A DNA stretch of 17,472 bases, taken from Rickettsiales bacterium (GTDB lineage: Bacteria > Pseudomonadota > Alphaproteobacteria > Rickettsiales > Anaplasmataceae). Under the pieces are notes generated by a model that was not told where the DNA came from, did not search any database, and saw nothing but the letters and a program-made list of their open reading frames with translations. The translations under genes were made by a program, and so were the position numbers. Positions 1 to 7,950 of this stretch are shown here, in pieces. Position 1 is the first letter of the stretch; each line of letters starts with the position of its first letter. The DNA is taken from assembly GCA_031266615.1 (NCBI GenBank), contig JAISAR010000096.1, positions 1-17,472 on the forward strand, given 5' to 3'.

Positions 1-6
1 TATTGT

Positions 7-184
7 CTTTTTTTTCTGCCTGGTAAATTTCTTAAATATTATAGCTTAGACTAGTTGTGTTTAAAAGCAGCTAAATTGCAGCGTTTAAGGCATAAAAACG
101 CCAATACTGAAAATAAATACCGACTAGGGCTTCTTTTGCTTTTTTTTCGTTTGGTGAATTTCTTAAATATTTATAGCTAGTTGT
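7..184. repeat. Imperfect direct repeat of about 45 bp, two copies
   Basis: Copy 1 (about 7-57) and copy 2 (about 139-184) both start with C, eight T and C. Both continue through a shared AATTTCTTAAATAT core to a TATAGC...CTAGTTGT end. Copy 1 has a few extra bases near its end. Between them lies a small possible hairpin, GCGTTT (81-86) with AAACGC (96-101). No ORF covers this stretch. The origin is unknown; it may be a dispersed intergenic repeat of this genome. Confidence 0.6.
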
Positions 185-208
185 AATTTATGAATTGGGT
201 AGGAGGGT

Positions 209-351
209 GTCATTCCAGTGTCCCTTCTCCCGTCATTCTAGTGCTTGACACTAGGATCTACACTTTTTTCACCTAGATTCCAGCGTCACGCGCTGGAATG
301 ACAAAAGAGGAGTACTGGGATGACAAGAAAAGAAGGTACTTGGATGACAAG
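209..351. repeat. Nested palindromic repeat cluster (Wolbachia palindrome type)
   Basis: Two perfect or near-perfect hairpins of identical geometry (9-bp arms, 5-nt loop) lie here. One is ATTCTAGTG/CACTAGGAT at 235-257 with one G-U pair. The other is ATTCCAGCG/CGCTGGAAT at 277-299. The boundary motif occurs as GTCATTCCAG (209-218) and GTCATTCTAG (232-241), then inverted as CTGGAATGAC (293-302), CTGGGATGAC (315-324) and CTTGGATGAC (339-348). The last two lie in a degenerate 24-bp tandem repeat (about 303-351). The CATTCCAGCG...CGCTGGAATG type of palindrome is, from memory, a common dispersed intergenic element in Wolbachia. No coding function is visible. Confidence 0.75.
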
Positions 352-430
352 AAATAGGCTACTTTCATGACTTTGGCACTACAATGTTCATGTGTGTGAC
401 ACTGGCTCAACAATTCCAAAAAATCCATCA

Positions 431-440
431 AAAAGGAGGA
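431..440 (+). promoter_or_regulatory. Ribosome binding site of the GTA hub gene
   Basis: AAAAGGAGGA lies 4 nt before the ATG at 445. It is a near-perfect Shine-Dalgarno sequence and fixes this start. Such strong sites are uncommon among the other genes of this window. Confidence 0.8.
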
Positions 441-444
441 TTAT

Positions 445-3400
445 ATGTCTACAATAATTTTATCATCAATTTTAGGTCAAGCTGGCAGTATTTTTGGTCC
501 AATTGGTCGGATTATCGGTTCAGAACTCGGTGCTCTTCTTGGTGCACAGTTCGATAATGCAATTTTTGGTTTGGATGCCGAGCAAAAGATAACACATGGG
601 GCGAGGCTGAAAAATCTGCAAGTTCAAACCTCAACCTACGGCAGAACAATTCCAATTATCTATGGCACTGCCCGAGTTGCGGGAAATATTATTTGGGCAC
701 AGCCAATCGAAGAGGAAGTAATAACTACCAAAAATAAAACCGAAAGAGGTATGAATGCTGCGTATAACTACTATGCAACGCTTGCAATTGCAATCTGCAA
801 AGGAGAAGTGGAAAAGTTAAACAGAATCTGGGCGGATACAACGTCACTTAGTTTTGATGAAATAGATTATACTTTTTACCGTGGTACAGAAGACCAAAAC
901 CCTGATCCATTTATGTCATCAATCAAAGGCGAGGAAAATGTGCCAGCTTACAGAGGAATATCTTATATAGTCATCAAGAGTTTTCCTCTAGTGGACTATA
1001 ACAATCGCGTTCCGGTGTTTACATTCGAGGTGCAAACTACACTGAAGTCCAGTGGATTTTCAGTAGCAGAGAATATTCGGAATATCAATATCATACCAGG
1101 TTCAGGGGAGTTTGTTTATGATAGGAAAATACAGAAGAAAATTGCACGAGAAAGAATAAGCAGTAGCCAATATATTCCATATGGACCGGCACAAAGGGTA
1201 AATCATAATAATCATACAAAAAAGAGCGATGCAATGCTTTCCTTGGACCAATTAAAAGAGAGTTTACCAAATGTTGAGTGGGCGTCGGTGGTAATTAATT
1301 GGTTTATGAATAATCTGAATATTAAGGATTGTAAAATATACCCTGCAGTTGAGTTTCAAGATGATTCCGCAGTAGTGCCTGATGATTGGCAAGTAGGAAG
1401 TGTAGCCAGAAATAATGCTCAGCTAATTTCAAAAGATGATAATGGCAATCCAAGATATGGCGGCACAGTTAGTGATGCGGCATTGATTAGATATATAGAG
1501 GAGCTACACAGCAGAGGTTATAAGGTGATGCTCTATCCGATGCCCTTGCTCGACACAGAAAACAAAGAGTGGCGAGGAAAATTGAGCGGGACTCCTGAAG
1601 ATATAAGTGATTTTTTTAAGGATCAGTATAACAAATTCATAGAACATTACGCGAGCATTGCTAAACAGACTAAAGTGGAAGGGTTTGTCATCGGGTCTGA
1701 ATTTGCACAGCTTACCAGAGTAAAAGATGCTCAAGGCAATTATCTTGTAGTGGCAGAGCTAGTCAAACTTGCAAAGCAGATAAAACTTCAGCTTGGGAAG
1801 GAAGTAACCGTAACTTATGCTGCCGATTGGAGCGAATATCATTCATATGATGGTTGGTATAATATGGATGAACTTTGGTCTTCGCAGTTCATCGACGTTG
1901 TTGGCATAGATGCTTATTTTCCGCTAACTGATGGCCCAGAGCCTCCTTTTGGTTATTCCGCGGAAGATGTAATCGATGGTTGGAGCAGTGGAGTTGGGTA
2001 TGATTATTTCTATGATTACTCAAAAAGTGACTCTGAGAAAATAAAGTATAACGACAGTAGATATGCGTGGAAAAACATAGAAAAATGGTGGTGTGAAGCT
2101 CACATAAATCCTGATGGCAGCAAAACAAAATGGCAACCAAAGATGAAAAAAATATGGTTTACCGAATATGGATTTCCCAGCATGAACGGCTGCACTAATG
2201 AGCCAAATGTGTTTGTTGATAAAAATAGCATAGAGAGCAAATATCCGCGATATTCAAACGGAGAAGTGAGCTTTCTTGCGCAGAAAACTGCAATCGAAGG
2301 AACGCTAAGGAAGTGGCAAAATTCAGAAATGGTGGAAAAAATGTTTCTCTGGGCATGGGATGCAAGGCCATTTCCTTATTTTCCCAATTTGTGTGATATG
2401 TGGGCTGACTGCCATAATTGGCAGACAGGGCATTGGATTGAGGGAAAAATTTCACGGCTTAATGTTTCTGATGTTTTGTCTGATCTATTGCAAAAGGCGG
2501 ATTTAAAAAGCGATCAGTTTGACACAAGCGACGTTAAAGGATTGTTGTCTGGGTATGTAATAAACGATCAACAGTCGATACGTTCAATTATTAAAATGCT
2601 ACAAAGTTGCTATTTTTTTGATGTTGTTGAGCGGGATTCTAAGCTGAAATTTGCTCAAAAGGGCAGGGGAGTTACAACTGAAATACCAGTTGATGAAATT
2701 GTTTTTAATCACAGCTCAAAGCCAATACAACTTGTGAGCACTAGTCAGCTAGATTTGAACAATAAGGTCAACGTTGTTTATTTTAACCGCAATTTTGGTT
2801 ATCCAATTGATGTGAAATATGCTGAACTGCCAAAGCAGGGCGCTGCTGCAACGGTTGAAATACCGCTAATTATGGAGGAAGGGGAGGCACAAAATATAGC
2901 TGAAGTTTTACTTTATTCTTCGTGGCAAGAGAGAAATATATACAATTTTAAGCTGCCGATAAAATATGCATGGCTTTTGCCAAGCGATGTCATAACAATT
3001 TTAGATGGCGAGAAAAAGCATACGATGAGAATTATAAAAACAAAATTTGAAAGCATGTCTATTCAAATAATTGGGGTTGGTTATGACCGCTCTATATATA
3101 AACTTTCTTTTCCTTCAACAAGATCACTTATGCTTAAAGAATACCCTGCTTCTCACATCAGTAAAACCGTCGTCGAAATGATCGATTTACCGTATGTTAA
3201 AGGCAATATTGCAAGCTTTACTTTAGCTAGCGAGGAAGAGAACTGGAAAGGAGCGACGCTCTTTGTTTCATGCAATGATGAGGATTATAAACCTATTGCA
3301 AGCACAAACAAGCAGTCCACTTACGGATATGTAACGGGATCTATAAATGAGAGAATTACAGTAGTGCCGCGTTTTGGTAAGCTGTCGGTCACGAGCCCAA

Positions 3401-3684
3401 TTACAACCTCAAATTTAGCACTAGTTGGAAAAGAGGTAATAAAATTCCAAAGTGCTGAGCTCATAGGTAAAAATAAATATAAGCTTAACAATCTAACTAG
3501 AGGACAAGAAGGTACTAAAGAGTACAAGCACACCGCAGGTGAAAAATTTGTTCTGCTTGATGATTCAATAATATCTTTTGAAATGCAGCCAGGAAGAAAA
3601 TTTTACCTAAAAGCAGTTACTTATGGTGGTTCGCTTAGTAATACGGAAGCGAAGGTCTTGAGTAATAAAAATTTAATAAATTAA
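445..3684 (+). CDS. GTA-type baseplate hub protein with TIM-barrel domain
   Basis: This 1079-aa protein resembles the TIM-barrel baseplate hub ('megatron') of the Rhodobacter gene transfer agent and its phage tail relatives. That protein sits at the tail tip and contacts or degrades the cell envelope. A Gly-rich hydrophobic N-terminus (about 1-40) comes first. The TIM-barrel (GTA_TIM-like) region spans about 270-650, with GSEFAQL (E419), WFTEYGFP (E574) and WDARPFPYFP (638-647). E419 and E574 are candidate glycosidase carboxylates. A phage tail-3-like region follows (about 690-870). The C-terminus is Rcc01698-like, with a KLNNLTRGQEGT segment near 1035. From memory the Rhodobacter protein is about 1,300 aa, so this one is somewhat short at the C-terminus. 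The ORF is intact. No other GTA or phage structural gene is present in the window. Family assignment is by motif recall; retained activity is inference. Confidence 0.85.
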   Translation: MSTIILSSILGQAGSIFGPIGRIIGSELGALLGAQFDNAIFGLDAEQKITHGARLKNLQVQTSTYGRTIPIIYGTARVAGNIIWAQPIEEEVITTKNKTERGMNAAYNYYATLAIAICKGEVEKLNRIWADTTSLSFDEIDYTFYRGTEDQNPDPFMSSIKGEENVPAYRGISYIVIKSFPLVDYNNRVPVFTFEVQTTLKSSGFSVAENIRNINIIPGSGEFVYDRKIQKKIARERISSSQYIPYGPAQRVNHNNHTKKSDAMLSLDQLKESLPNVEWASVVINWFMNNLNIKDCKIYPAVEFQDDSAVVPDDWQVGSVARNNAQLISKDDNGNPRYGGTVSDAALIRYIEELHSRGYKVMLYPMPLLDTENKEWRGKLSGTPEDISDFFKDQYNKFIEHYASIAKQTKVEGFVIGSEFAQLTRVKDAQGNYLVVAELVKLAKQIKLQLGKEVTVTYAADWSEYHSYDGWYNMDELWSSQFIDVVGIDAYFPLTDGPEPPFGYSAEDVIDGWSSGVGYDYFYDYSKSDSEKIKYNDSRYAWKNIEKWWCEAHINPDGSKTKWQPKMKKIWFTEYGFPSMNGCTNEPNVFVDKNSIESKYPRYSNGEVSFLAQKTAIEGTLRKWQNSEMVEKMFLWAWDARPFPYFPNLCDMWADCHNWQTGHWIEGKISRLNVSDVLSDLLQKADLKSDQFDTSDVKGLLSGYVINDQQSIRSIIKMLQSCYFFDVVERDSKLKFAQKGRGVTTEIPVDEIVFNHSSKPIQLVSTSQLDLNNKVNVVYFNRNFGYPIDVKYAELPKQGAAATVEIPLIMEEGEAQNIAEVLLYSSWQERNIYNFKLPIKYAWLLPSDVITILDGEKKHTMRIIKTKFESMSIQIIGVGYDRSIYKLSFPSTRSLMLKEYPASHISKTVVEMIDLPYVKGNIASFTLASEEENWKGATLFVSCNDEDYKPIASTNKQSTYGYVTGSINERITVVPRFGKLSVTSPITTSNLALVGKEVIKFQSAELIGKNKYKLNNLTRGQEGTKEYKHTAGEKFVLLDDSIISFEMQPGRKFYLKAVTYGGSLSNTEAKVLSNKNLIN

Positions 3685-3716
3685 ATATTATAATTAATAC
3701 ATATAATATTAATGGT

Positions 3717-3721
3717 GGAGG
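3717..3721 (+). promoter_or_regulatory. Ribosome binding site of the 270-aa gene
   Basis: GGAGG lies 6 nt before ATG 3728 and fixes the start. The surrounding GGTGGAGGTATAATATG resembles the start region of the unrecognised gene at 10907 (GGGGGTATAATG). Confidence 0.7.
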
Positions 3722-3727
3722 TATAAT

Positions 3728-4540
3728 ATGTCGAAAGAAATAGTTGGTGCGTTGAAAGCTCAAACGGAGGAGTCTGAGTATTCTTATCTTAGAGCTGCAA
3801 AAGAAAAGAGTAAGCAAGATTGGAATAGCTCTTACAACATAACGTATAATTACCTTAAAACAGAAGAACCAAAGCTGATTGTTAACGGACAAGAAATAAC
3901 TAAGGAGTTTATTGAAGAGTTGTGTTCAAAACATGAAAATCTAATTCCAAAAGATAAAAATGGAAAAAGGAATTATCGTCTATTTCTTAAAGCAGTTTTT
4001 GCAGAAATATTTTGGAATGCTTGTGAAAGAATTCCCAATAGCTCTATTATAGAAGAATTAATAACTTATTATAACAGGTCTGGGTACATGGAATTCTTTT
4101 CTTTTCAGGATCAAGCACCATTAGGCACGTGTTCCTTAAAAGTCCAAAATTTCTTCTTCAGAGAAAGGATTTATATGAGTTGTGATGACCCTAATTGTCT
4201 GAAATTCAATTTTAGTACAAATAAAGTTATACATGATGACCATAAAGGTTTTATATGCGATCTACACAATTCAGTGGAGTTTAAGCTGAAATGTAAGGAT
4301 GGAAATGTGACATATGAAGAAGGTAAAGTATCTCTTACCATTCCTGGAAAGCTAAAAAACTACAAAGTGGATGATAAGAATTTATTCGATATTATTGTTG
4401 AGTATTTTCAAAGAGCTTGTGAAAAATTGGGCTTTAAATTTGAGACAAAAATAGAGCATAGCCTTGGTAAACCACTAAAGGTGATAGATGAGCCAGGTGT
4501 AGTTGAAGGCTTCAGCCCTAGAGTGAATAATCCAAGATAA
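3728..4540 (+). CDS. Unrecognised 270-aa protein with a Cys/His cluster
   Basis: I do not recognise the family; it is likely restricted to Wolbachia or Rickettsiales. There is no signal peptide or membrane segment. The N-terminus is charged and helical (about 1-45). The middle is richer in hydrophobic residues (about 85-125), and residues 150-215 look beta-rich. C152, C157, H169, H172, C177 and H180 fall within 29 residues. This could be a metal site, but it matches no family I know. The gene starts 43 nt after the stop of the GTA hub gene on the same strand and has its own strong ribosome binding site, so cotranscription is possible. It reads through without interruption. Codon use is AT-rich like its neighbours. 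A function cannot be assigned. Confidence 0.8.
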   Translation: MSKEIVGALKAQTEESEYSYLRAAKEKSKQDWNSSYNITYNYLKTEEPKLIVNGQEITKEFIEELCSKHENLIPKDKNGKRNYRLFLKAVFAEIFWNACERIPNSSIIEELITYYNRSGYMEFFSFQDQAPLGTCSLKVQNFFFRERIYMSCDDPNCLKFNFSTNKVIHDDHKGFICDLHNSVEFKLKCKDGNVTYEEGKVSLTIPGKLKNYKVDDKNLFDIIVEYFQRACEKLGFKFETKIEHSLGKPLKVIDEPGVVEGFSPRVNNPR

Positions 4541-4593
4541 GATATTGAAATTCCTGTTTTTATAGCTTTACAAAAATCATTTCTACTAAAAAC

Positions 4594-4618
4594 ATGTAGC
4601 TGATATCTTCAGCTACAT
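4594..4618 (+). terminator. Hairpin after the 270-aa gene, terminator-like without a clear U tract
   Basis: ATGTAGCTGA (4594-4603) pairs perfectly with TCAGCTACAT (4609-4618) around the loop TATCT, 54 nt after the stop at 4540. It is followed by ACTCATTTTCC, not a strong T run. Termination is therefore possible but unproven; an RNA-stability or other element is also possible. Confidence 0.45.
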
Positions 4619-4792
4619 ACTCATTTTCCAAGTTAGAAAAAGCCATAAAAAAATTTTTAAAATATCTCTATATTATATATTCTTATTGATAATAATTCAT
4701 CGTTTGACTTTACTTATTGCCATAAGAAACGCTGTTGCCAAATTTTGCAAAATTTATTACCCTATGATTTCAAGTCCTGTTGGAATCATACG

Positions 4793-4798
4793 TATAAT
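4793..4798 (+). promoter_or_regulatory. Candidate -10 element for ppdK
   Basis: A perfect TATAAT lies 29 nt before the ATG at 4828. No good -35 box sits at 17 nt; a weak TTTCAA is present at 4768-4773. Given the high AT content this is only suggestive. Confidence 0.35.
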
Positions 4799-4827
4799 GT
4801 GTTTATTAGTAAAAATCCGGAAAAACA

Positions 4828-7473
4828 ATGGAAGAAAAGTTAATATATTACTTTAGCCAGAACAAATGTGAAGGCAATGCAGGAATGAAAAATCTGCTGG
4901 GAGGAAAGGGGGCAAATTTAGCGGAAATGTGCAACGTTGGTATTCCTGTTCCACCTGGTTTTACAATCTCCACTTCTGTTTGCAAGAACTATCACCAGAG
5001 TAATAGATTGCCTGACGATCTGCGTAACGAAATCAAAAAATACCTGGCGATGCTCGAAAATGACATCGGTTGTAAATTCGGGGATTCAAATAATCCCTTA
5101 CTGGTTTCAATACGCTCTGGTAGTGTGAGCTCAATGCCGGGTATGCTTGATACAATCCTAAACGTTGGTTTAAACGATGCAACCGTTGTTGGGCTTGCAA
5201 AAAAAAGTGGAGAACGTTTTGCCTATGATAGCTACTGCCGTTTTATTACGATGTATTCCAACGTTGTGCTACAGCTTGACCATCACCTGTTTCAAAGCGT
5301 TATTGATAATGAACAACAAAAAAATGGTGCAAAAAGTTTAGCTGATCTTGATGTTGATGTCTTAAGAAAGATCGTTGACGATTTCAAAAAGATAGTACAC
5401 GAAAAAACTGCAAAACATTTTCCGCAGAACGTTGAAGAACAATTGCTCAGCTCAGTAAATGCGGTGTTTGCTTCTTGGCAGAATGACAGGGCTGTTTCCT
5501 ATAGAAAAATAAATAACATTTCTGAAACCCTTGGCACTGCAGTCAATGTGCAGGCAATGGTTTTTGGTAATCTGAACAACGATTCTGCAACCGGTGTGAT
5601 ATTTACGCGTAATCCTTCAACTGGGGAGAAAAGGTGTTTTGGTGAGTTTTTGGTCAATGCTCAAGGTGAGGACGTGGTCTCCGGTATTTACACCCCTATG
5701 CCAGTTGACGGAGAGCAAGAAAATACCATGGAGAAATTGATGCCAAGCGTGTACCGAGAATTGTGCGATGTATGTGAAAAGCTTGAAAGGCACTATAAAG
5801 ACATGCAAGATATAGAATTTACCGTGCAGAACGGCAAGTTGTGGATTTTGCAGACTAGGTCCGGTAAACGTACAGCCGAGGCTACCGTGCGCATAATAGT
5901 TGATATGGTAAACGAAGGAACAATTACAAAAGAAGAAGGAATACTAAGGATTGATCCAAAAACTTTTGATGGCTTACTGCATCCAGTCCTTGAAGTTAAG
6001 GGTGATCAAAAAGTAATAGGGAAGGGGCTGCCGGCTTCTCCAGGTGTGGCTTCAGGATATGTAGTGTTCAGCGCAAATGATGCAGAAAAAGCTGCAGAGC
6101 AGGGTAAAAAAGTAATTTTAGTAAGATCAGAGACGAGTCCTGAGGATATTAATGGGATGAATGCTGCAAGCGGTATAATAACGGCACGAGGAGGAATGAC
6201 TTCACATGCCGCTGTTGTAACCCGTGGAATGGGTAAGCCGTGCATTTGCAGTGTAAGTGGACTTTATATCGATAAAGATGGAAATTTCTTTTCTGCAGGA
6301 GATACAAAAGTAAATAAGGGAGAACCAATTACCATCAACGGAGGGATGGGTGAGGTAATGCTGGGCATTCTTCCTACAATTTCACCTGAATTATCGCAAG
6401 AGTTCAAAACGATAATCAACTGGATAGATGAAATTAAAACGATCAAGGTGAGAGCAAATGCTGATACTCCAAAAGATGCAAAAATCGCCAAAGAATTCGG
6501 CGCGGAAGGTATAGGATTATGTCGCACAGAGCATATGTTTTTTGCTAGTGACAGGATAGAGTTCATTCAAAAATTGATAATAGCTGACGACAAGATTGAA
6601 AGAGCGAGTGCACTGAGCAAATTAGAAGAAATGCAAAAGTCTGATTTCAAAGAAATATTTTCTATTATGGAGGGCAGGGAGGTTACTATACGTTTGCTTG
6701 ATCCACCTCTGCATGAGTTTTTACCAGACAATCAGTCCACCATAGAAAAAATCGCTAAATCACTGAATAAGCCAGTTGAATTAGTAAAAAATAAAATAGC
6801 ACAGTTGTCAGAAAAAAATCCAATGCTTGGTCACCGAGGTTGCAGACTGGCCATTTCTCATCCTGAAATATATAGCATGCAGATTAGGGCAATACTCAGC
6901 GCCGCAGATGAGCTAAGAAAAGAAAAAAAGGCAGAAATTAAGCCTGAAATTATGATTCCTCTTATCATGAATGAGAAAGAATTTGTACTGATATGCGAGT
7001 TAATAAAGAAAGAATCCTCTGTCATCGCTGGAATGACATCAGACAAGGCTTATTCAATCGGAACAATGATAGAACTGCCACGAGCAGCACTGATTGCCGA
7101 TAAATTGGCAAAACACGCAGAATTTTTTAGTTTTGGCACTAACGATTTAACGCAAACAACCATGGGGCTCTCAAGAGATGATTCTGTTAATTTTCTTGAT
7201 TCCTATAAAGAAAACAACATATTCGAAAACGATCCATTTGAAGTGCTGGATATCGAAGGGGTAGGGGAGTTAATTAAGATAGCTATCGAAAGAGGCGGGA
7301 AAACCCGAAAAGAAATAAAACTTGGTATATGTGGAGAGCACGGAGCAGATCCAAAATCTATAGAGTTTCTCATTAAATCAGGGGTTGATTACGTCTCATG
7401 CTCACCCTATAGAGTACCGATTGCGAAATTAGTAGCAGCGCAATTTAGCGTTAAATCTAAGTGTGTTAGATAA
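4828..7473 (+). CDS. ppdK: Pyruvate, phosphate dikinase
   Basis: Catalyses pyruvate + ATP + Pi to and from phosphoenolpyruvate + AMP + PPi, in the cytosol. The 881-aa length matches the family (about 870-890). The N-terminal ATP-grasp region has LLGGKGANLAEM (K27) and SIRSGSVSSMPGMLDT (R96). The swivelling phosphohistidine domain carries GGMTSHAAVVTRGMGKPC with the phosphorylated H460. The C-terminal PEP/pyruvate TIM barrel contains GLCRTEHMFF, GHRGCRL, SFGTNDLTQTTMG and GICGEHGADP with catalytic C835. All key residues are present. There is no strong Shine-Dalgarno, only a GGA about 9 nt upstream; the start matches the family N-terminus. Wolbachia is known to lack pyruvate kinase and use PPDK at this step, so the enzyme sits at the pyruvate/PEP junction. 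It converges with the downstream minus-strand ankyrin-like gene. Confidence 0.97.
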   Translation: MEEKLIYYFSQNKCEGNAGMKNLLGGKGANLAEMCNVGIPVPPGFTISTSVCKNYHQSNRLPDDLRNEIKKYLAMLENDIGCKFGDSNNPLLVSIRSGSVSSMPGMLDTILNVGLNDATVVGLAKKSGERFAYDSYCRFITMYSNVVLQLDHHLFQSVIDNEQQKNGAKSLADLDVDVLRKIVDDFKKIVHEKTAKHFPQNVEEQLLSSVNAVFASWQNDRAVSYRKINNISETLGTAVNVQAMVFGNLNNDSATGVIFTRNPSTGEKRCFGEFLVNAQGEDVVSGIYTPMPVDGEQENTMEKLMPSVYRELCDVCEKLERHYKDMQDIEFTVQNGKLWILQTRSGKRTAEATVRIIVDMVNEGTITKEEGILRIDPKTFDGLLHPVLEVKGDQKVIGKGLPASPGVASGYVVFSANDAEKAAEQGKKVILVRSETSPEDINGMNAASGIITARGGMTSHAAVVTRGMGKPCICSVSGLYIDKDGNFFSAGDTKVNKGEPITINGGMGEVMLGILPTISPELSQEFKTIINWIDEIKTIKVRANADTPKDAKIAKEFGAEGIGLCRTEHMFFASDRIEFIQKLIIADDKIERASALSKLEEMQKSDFKEIFSIMEGREVTIRLLDPPLHEFLPDNQSTIEKIAKSLNKPVELVKNKIAQLSEKNPMLGHRGCRLAISHPEIYSMQIRAILSAADELRKEKKAEIKPEIMIPLIMNEKEFVLICELIKKESSVIAGMTSDKAYSIGTMIELPRAALIADKLAKHAEFFSFGTNDLTQTTMGLSRDDSVNFLDSYKENNIFENDPFEVLDIEGVGELIKIAIERGGKTRKEIKLGICGEHGADPKSIEFLIKSGVDYVSCSPYRVPIAKLVAAQFSVKSKCVR

Positions 7474-7490
7474 ATTAGATTTCAGCGTTA

Positions 7491-7507
7491 TGCGCGCTGT
7501 CTTCCTG
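7491..7507. other. Small hairpin between convergent gene ends
   Basis: CAGCG and CGCTG can pair across TTATGCG just after the ppdK stop. It resembles a degenerate copy of the CCAGCG...CGCTGG palindrome seen near position 288. There is no T run, so a terminator role is weak. Confidence 0.3.
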
Positions 7508-7512
7508 GTCTT

Positions 7513-7950
7513 TCAAATCACAACTTTTGTACAGTTGGCTACGTGTTCAACTCTATTTTTTTCCATCTCTTTATAACTTGGCAATGTAGAATCTTTTACG
7601 TGTATTCCAGTAGCTACTAGAGCTAAAGTAGCTACAATACCACAAACTACTGCACCAACTATAGATGGAACCATCGCAGTAACAGCAATGAATGATACTA
7701 TAATAAAAACTCCAACGGCATCATTCCTTAATGAGGTGTGAAAATTCTCCTTGCTTTCTTTGTATTTAGTTTCTTTTTCATTTGGTGGAGAAAATTGAGC
7801 ATTTGTGAAGTCATTAGCTTCGTTATCACTACTTAACCCAGCAGTTGAGCCTGTATCTGTTTCTTCTGTTGGTGTGGGAGGCGCTGGTTCACTATCAACA
7901 TTTCCGCTGGGCTTTGGTTTATCTTTTTCTACGTTTGGTGTAGTAACAAC
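7513..7950 (-). pseudogene. Detached 3' part of the ankyrin-like gene (membrane hairpin tail)
   Basis: Directly beyond the stop of the ankyrin-like ORF, another minus-strand frame stays open for 145 codons, from 7950 to a TGA at 7513-7515. It lacks a plausible start at its beginning. It encodes a Pro/Glu/Ser-rich linker (tail residues about 5-65, with KPKPSG and EPAPPTPTEE). Two adjacent hydrophobic segments follow (about 77-95 and 97-116, with GVFIIVSFIAV and VVCGIVATLALVATG). The end is a short charged tail containing PSYKEMEKNRVEHV. The low-complexity linker continues the Ser/Asn/Pro-rich C-terminus of the upstream ORF. This is therefore best read as the original C-terminus, lost by an indel between 7932 and 7950. 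A net one-base loss or two-base gain would explain the shift. A sequencing error is the main alternative. Confidence 0.8.

Noticed and set aside
1..444. CRISPR array in the repeat-rich left end
   Set aside because: Repeat units are degenerate and palindromic, with no regular spacers and no cas genes nearby.
3685..3727. Separate promoter with TATAAT (3702-3707) for the 270-aa gene
   Set aside because: The stretch is almost pure A/T, so a TATAAT is expected by chance, and no -35 box is present at a suitable distance.
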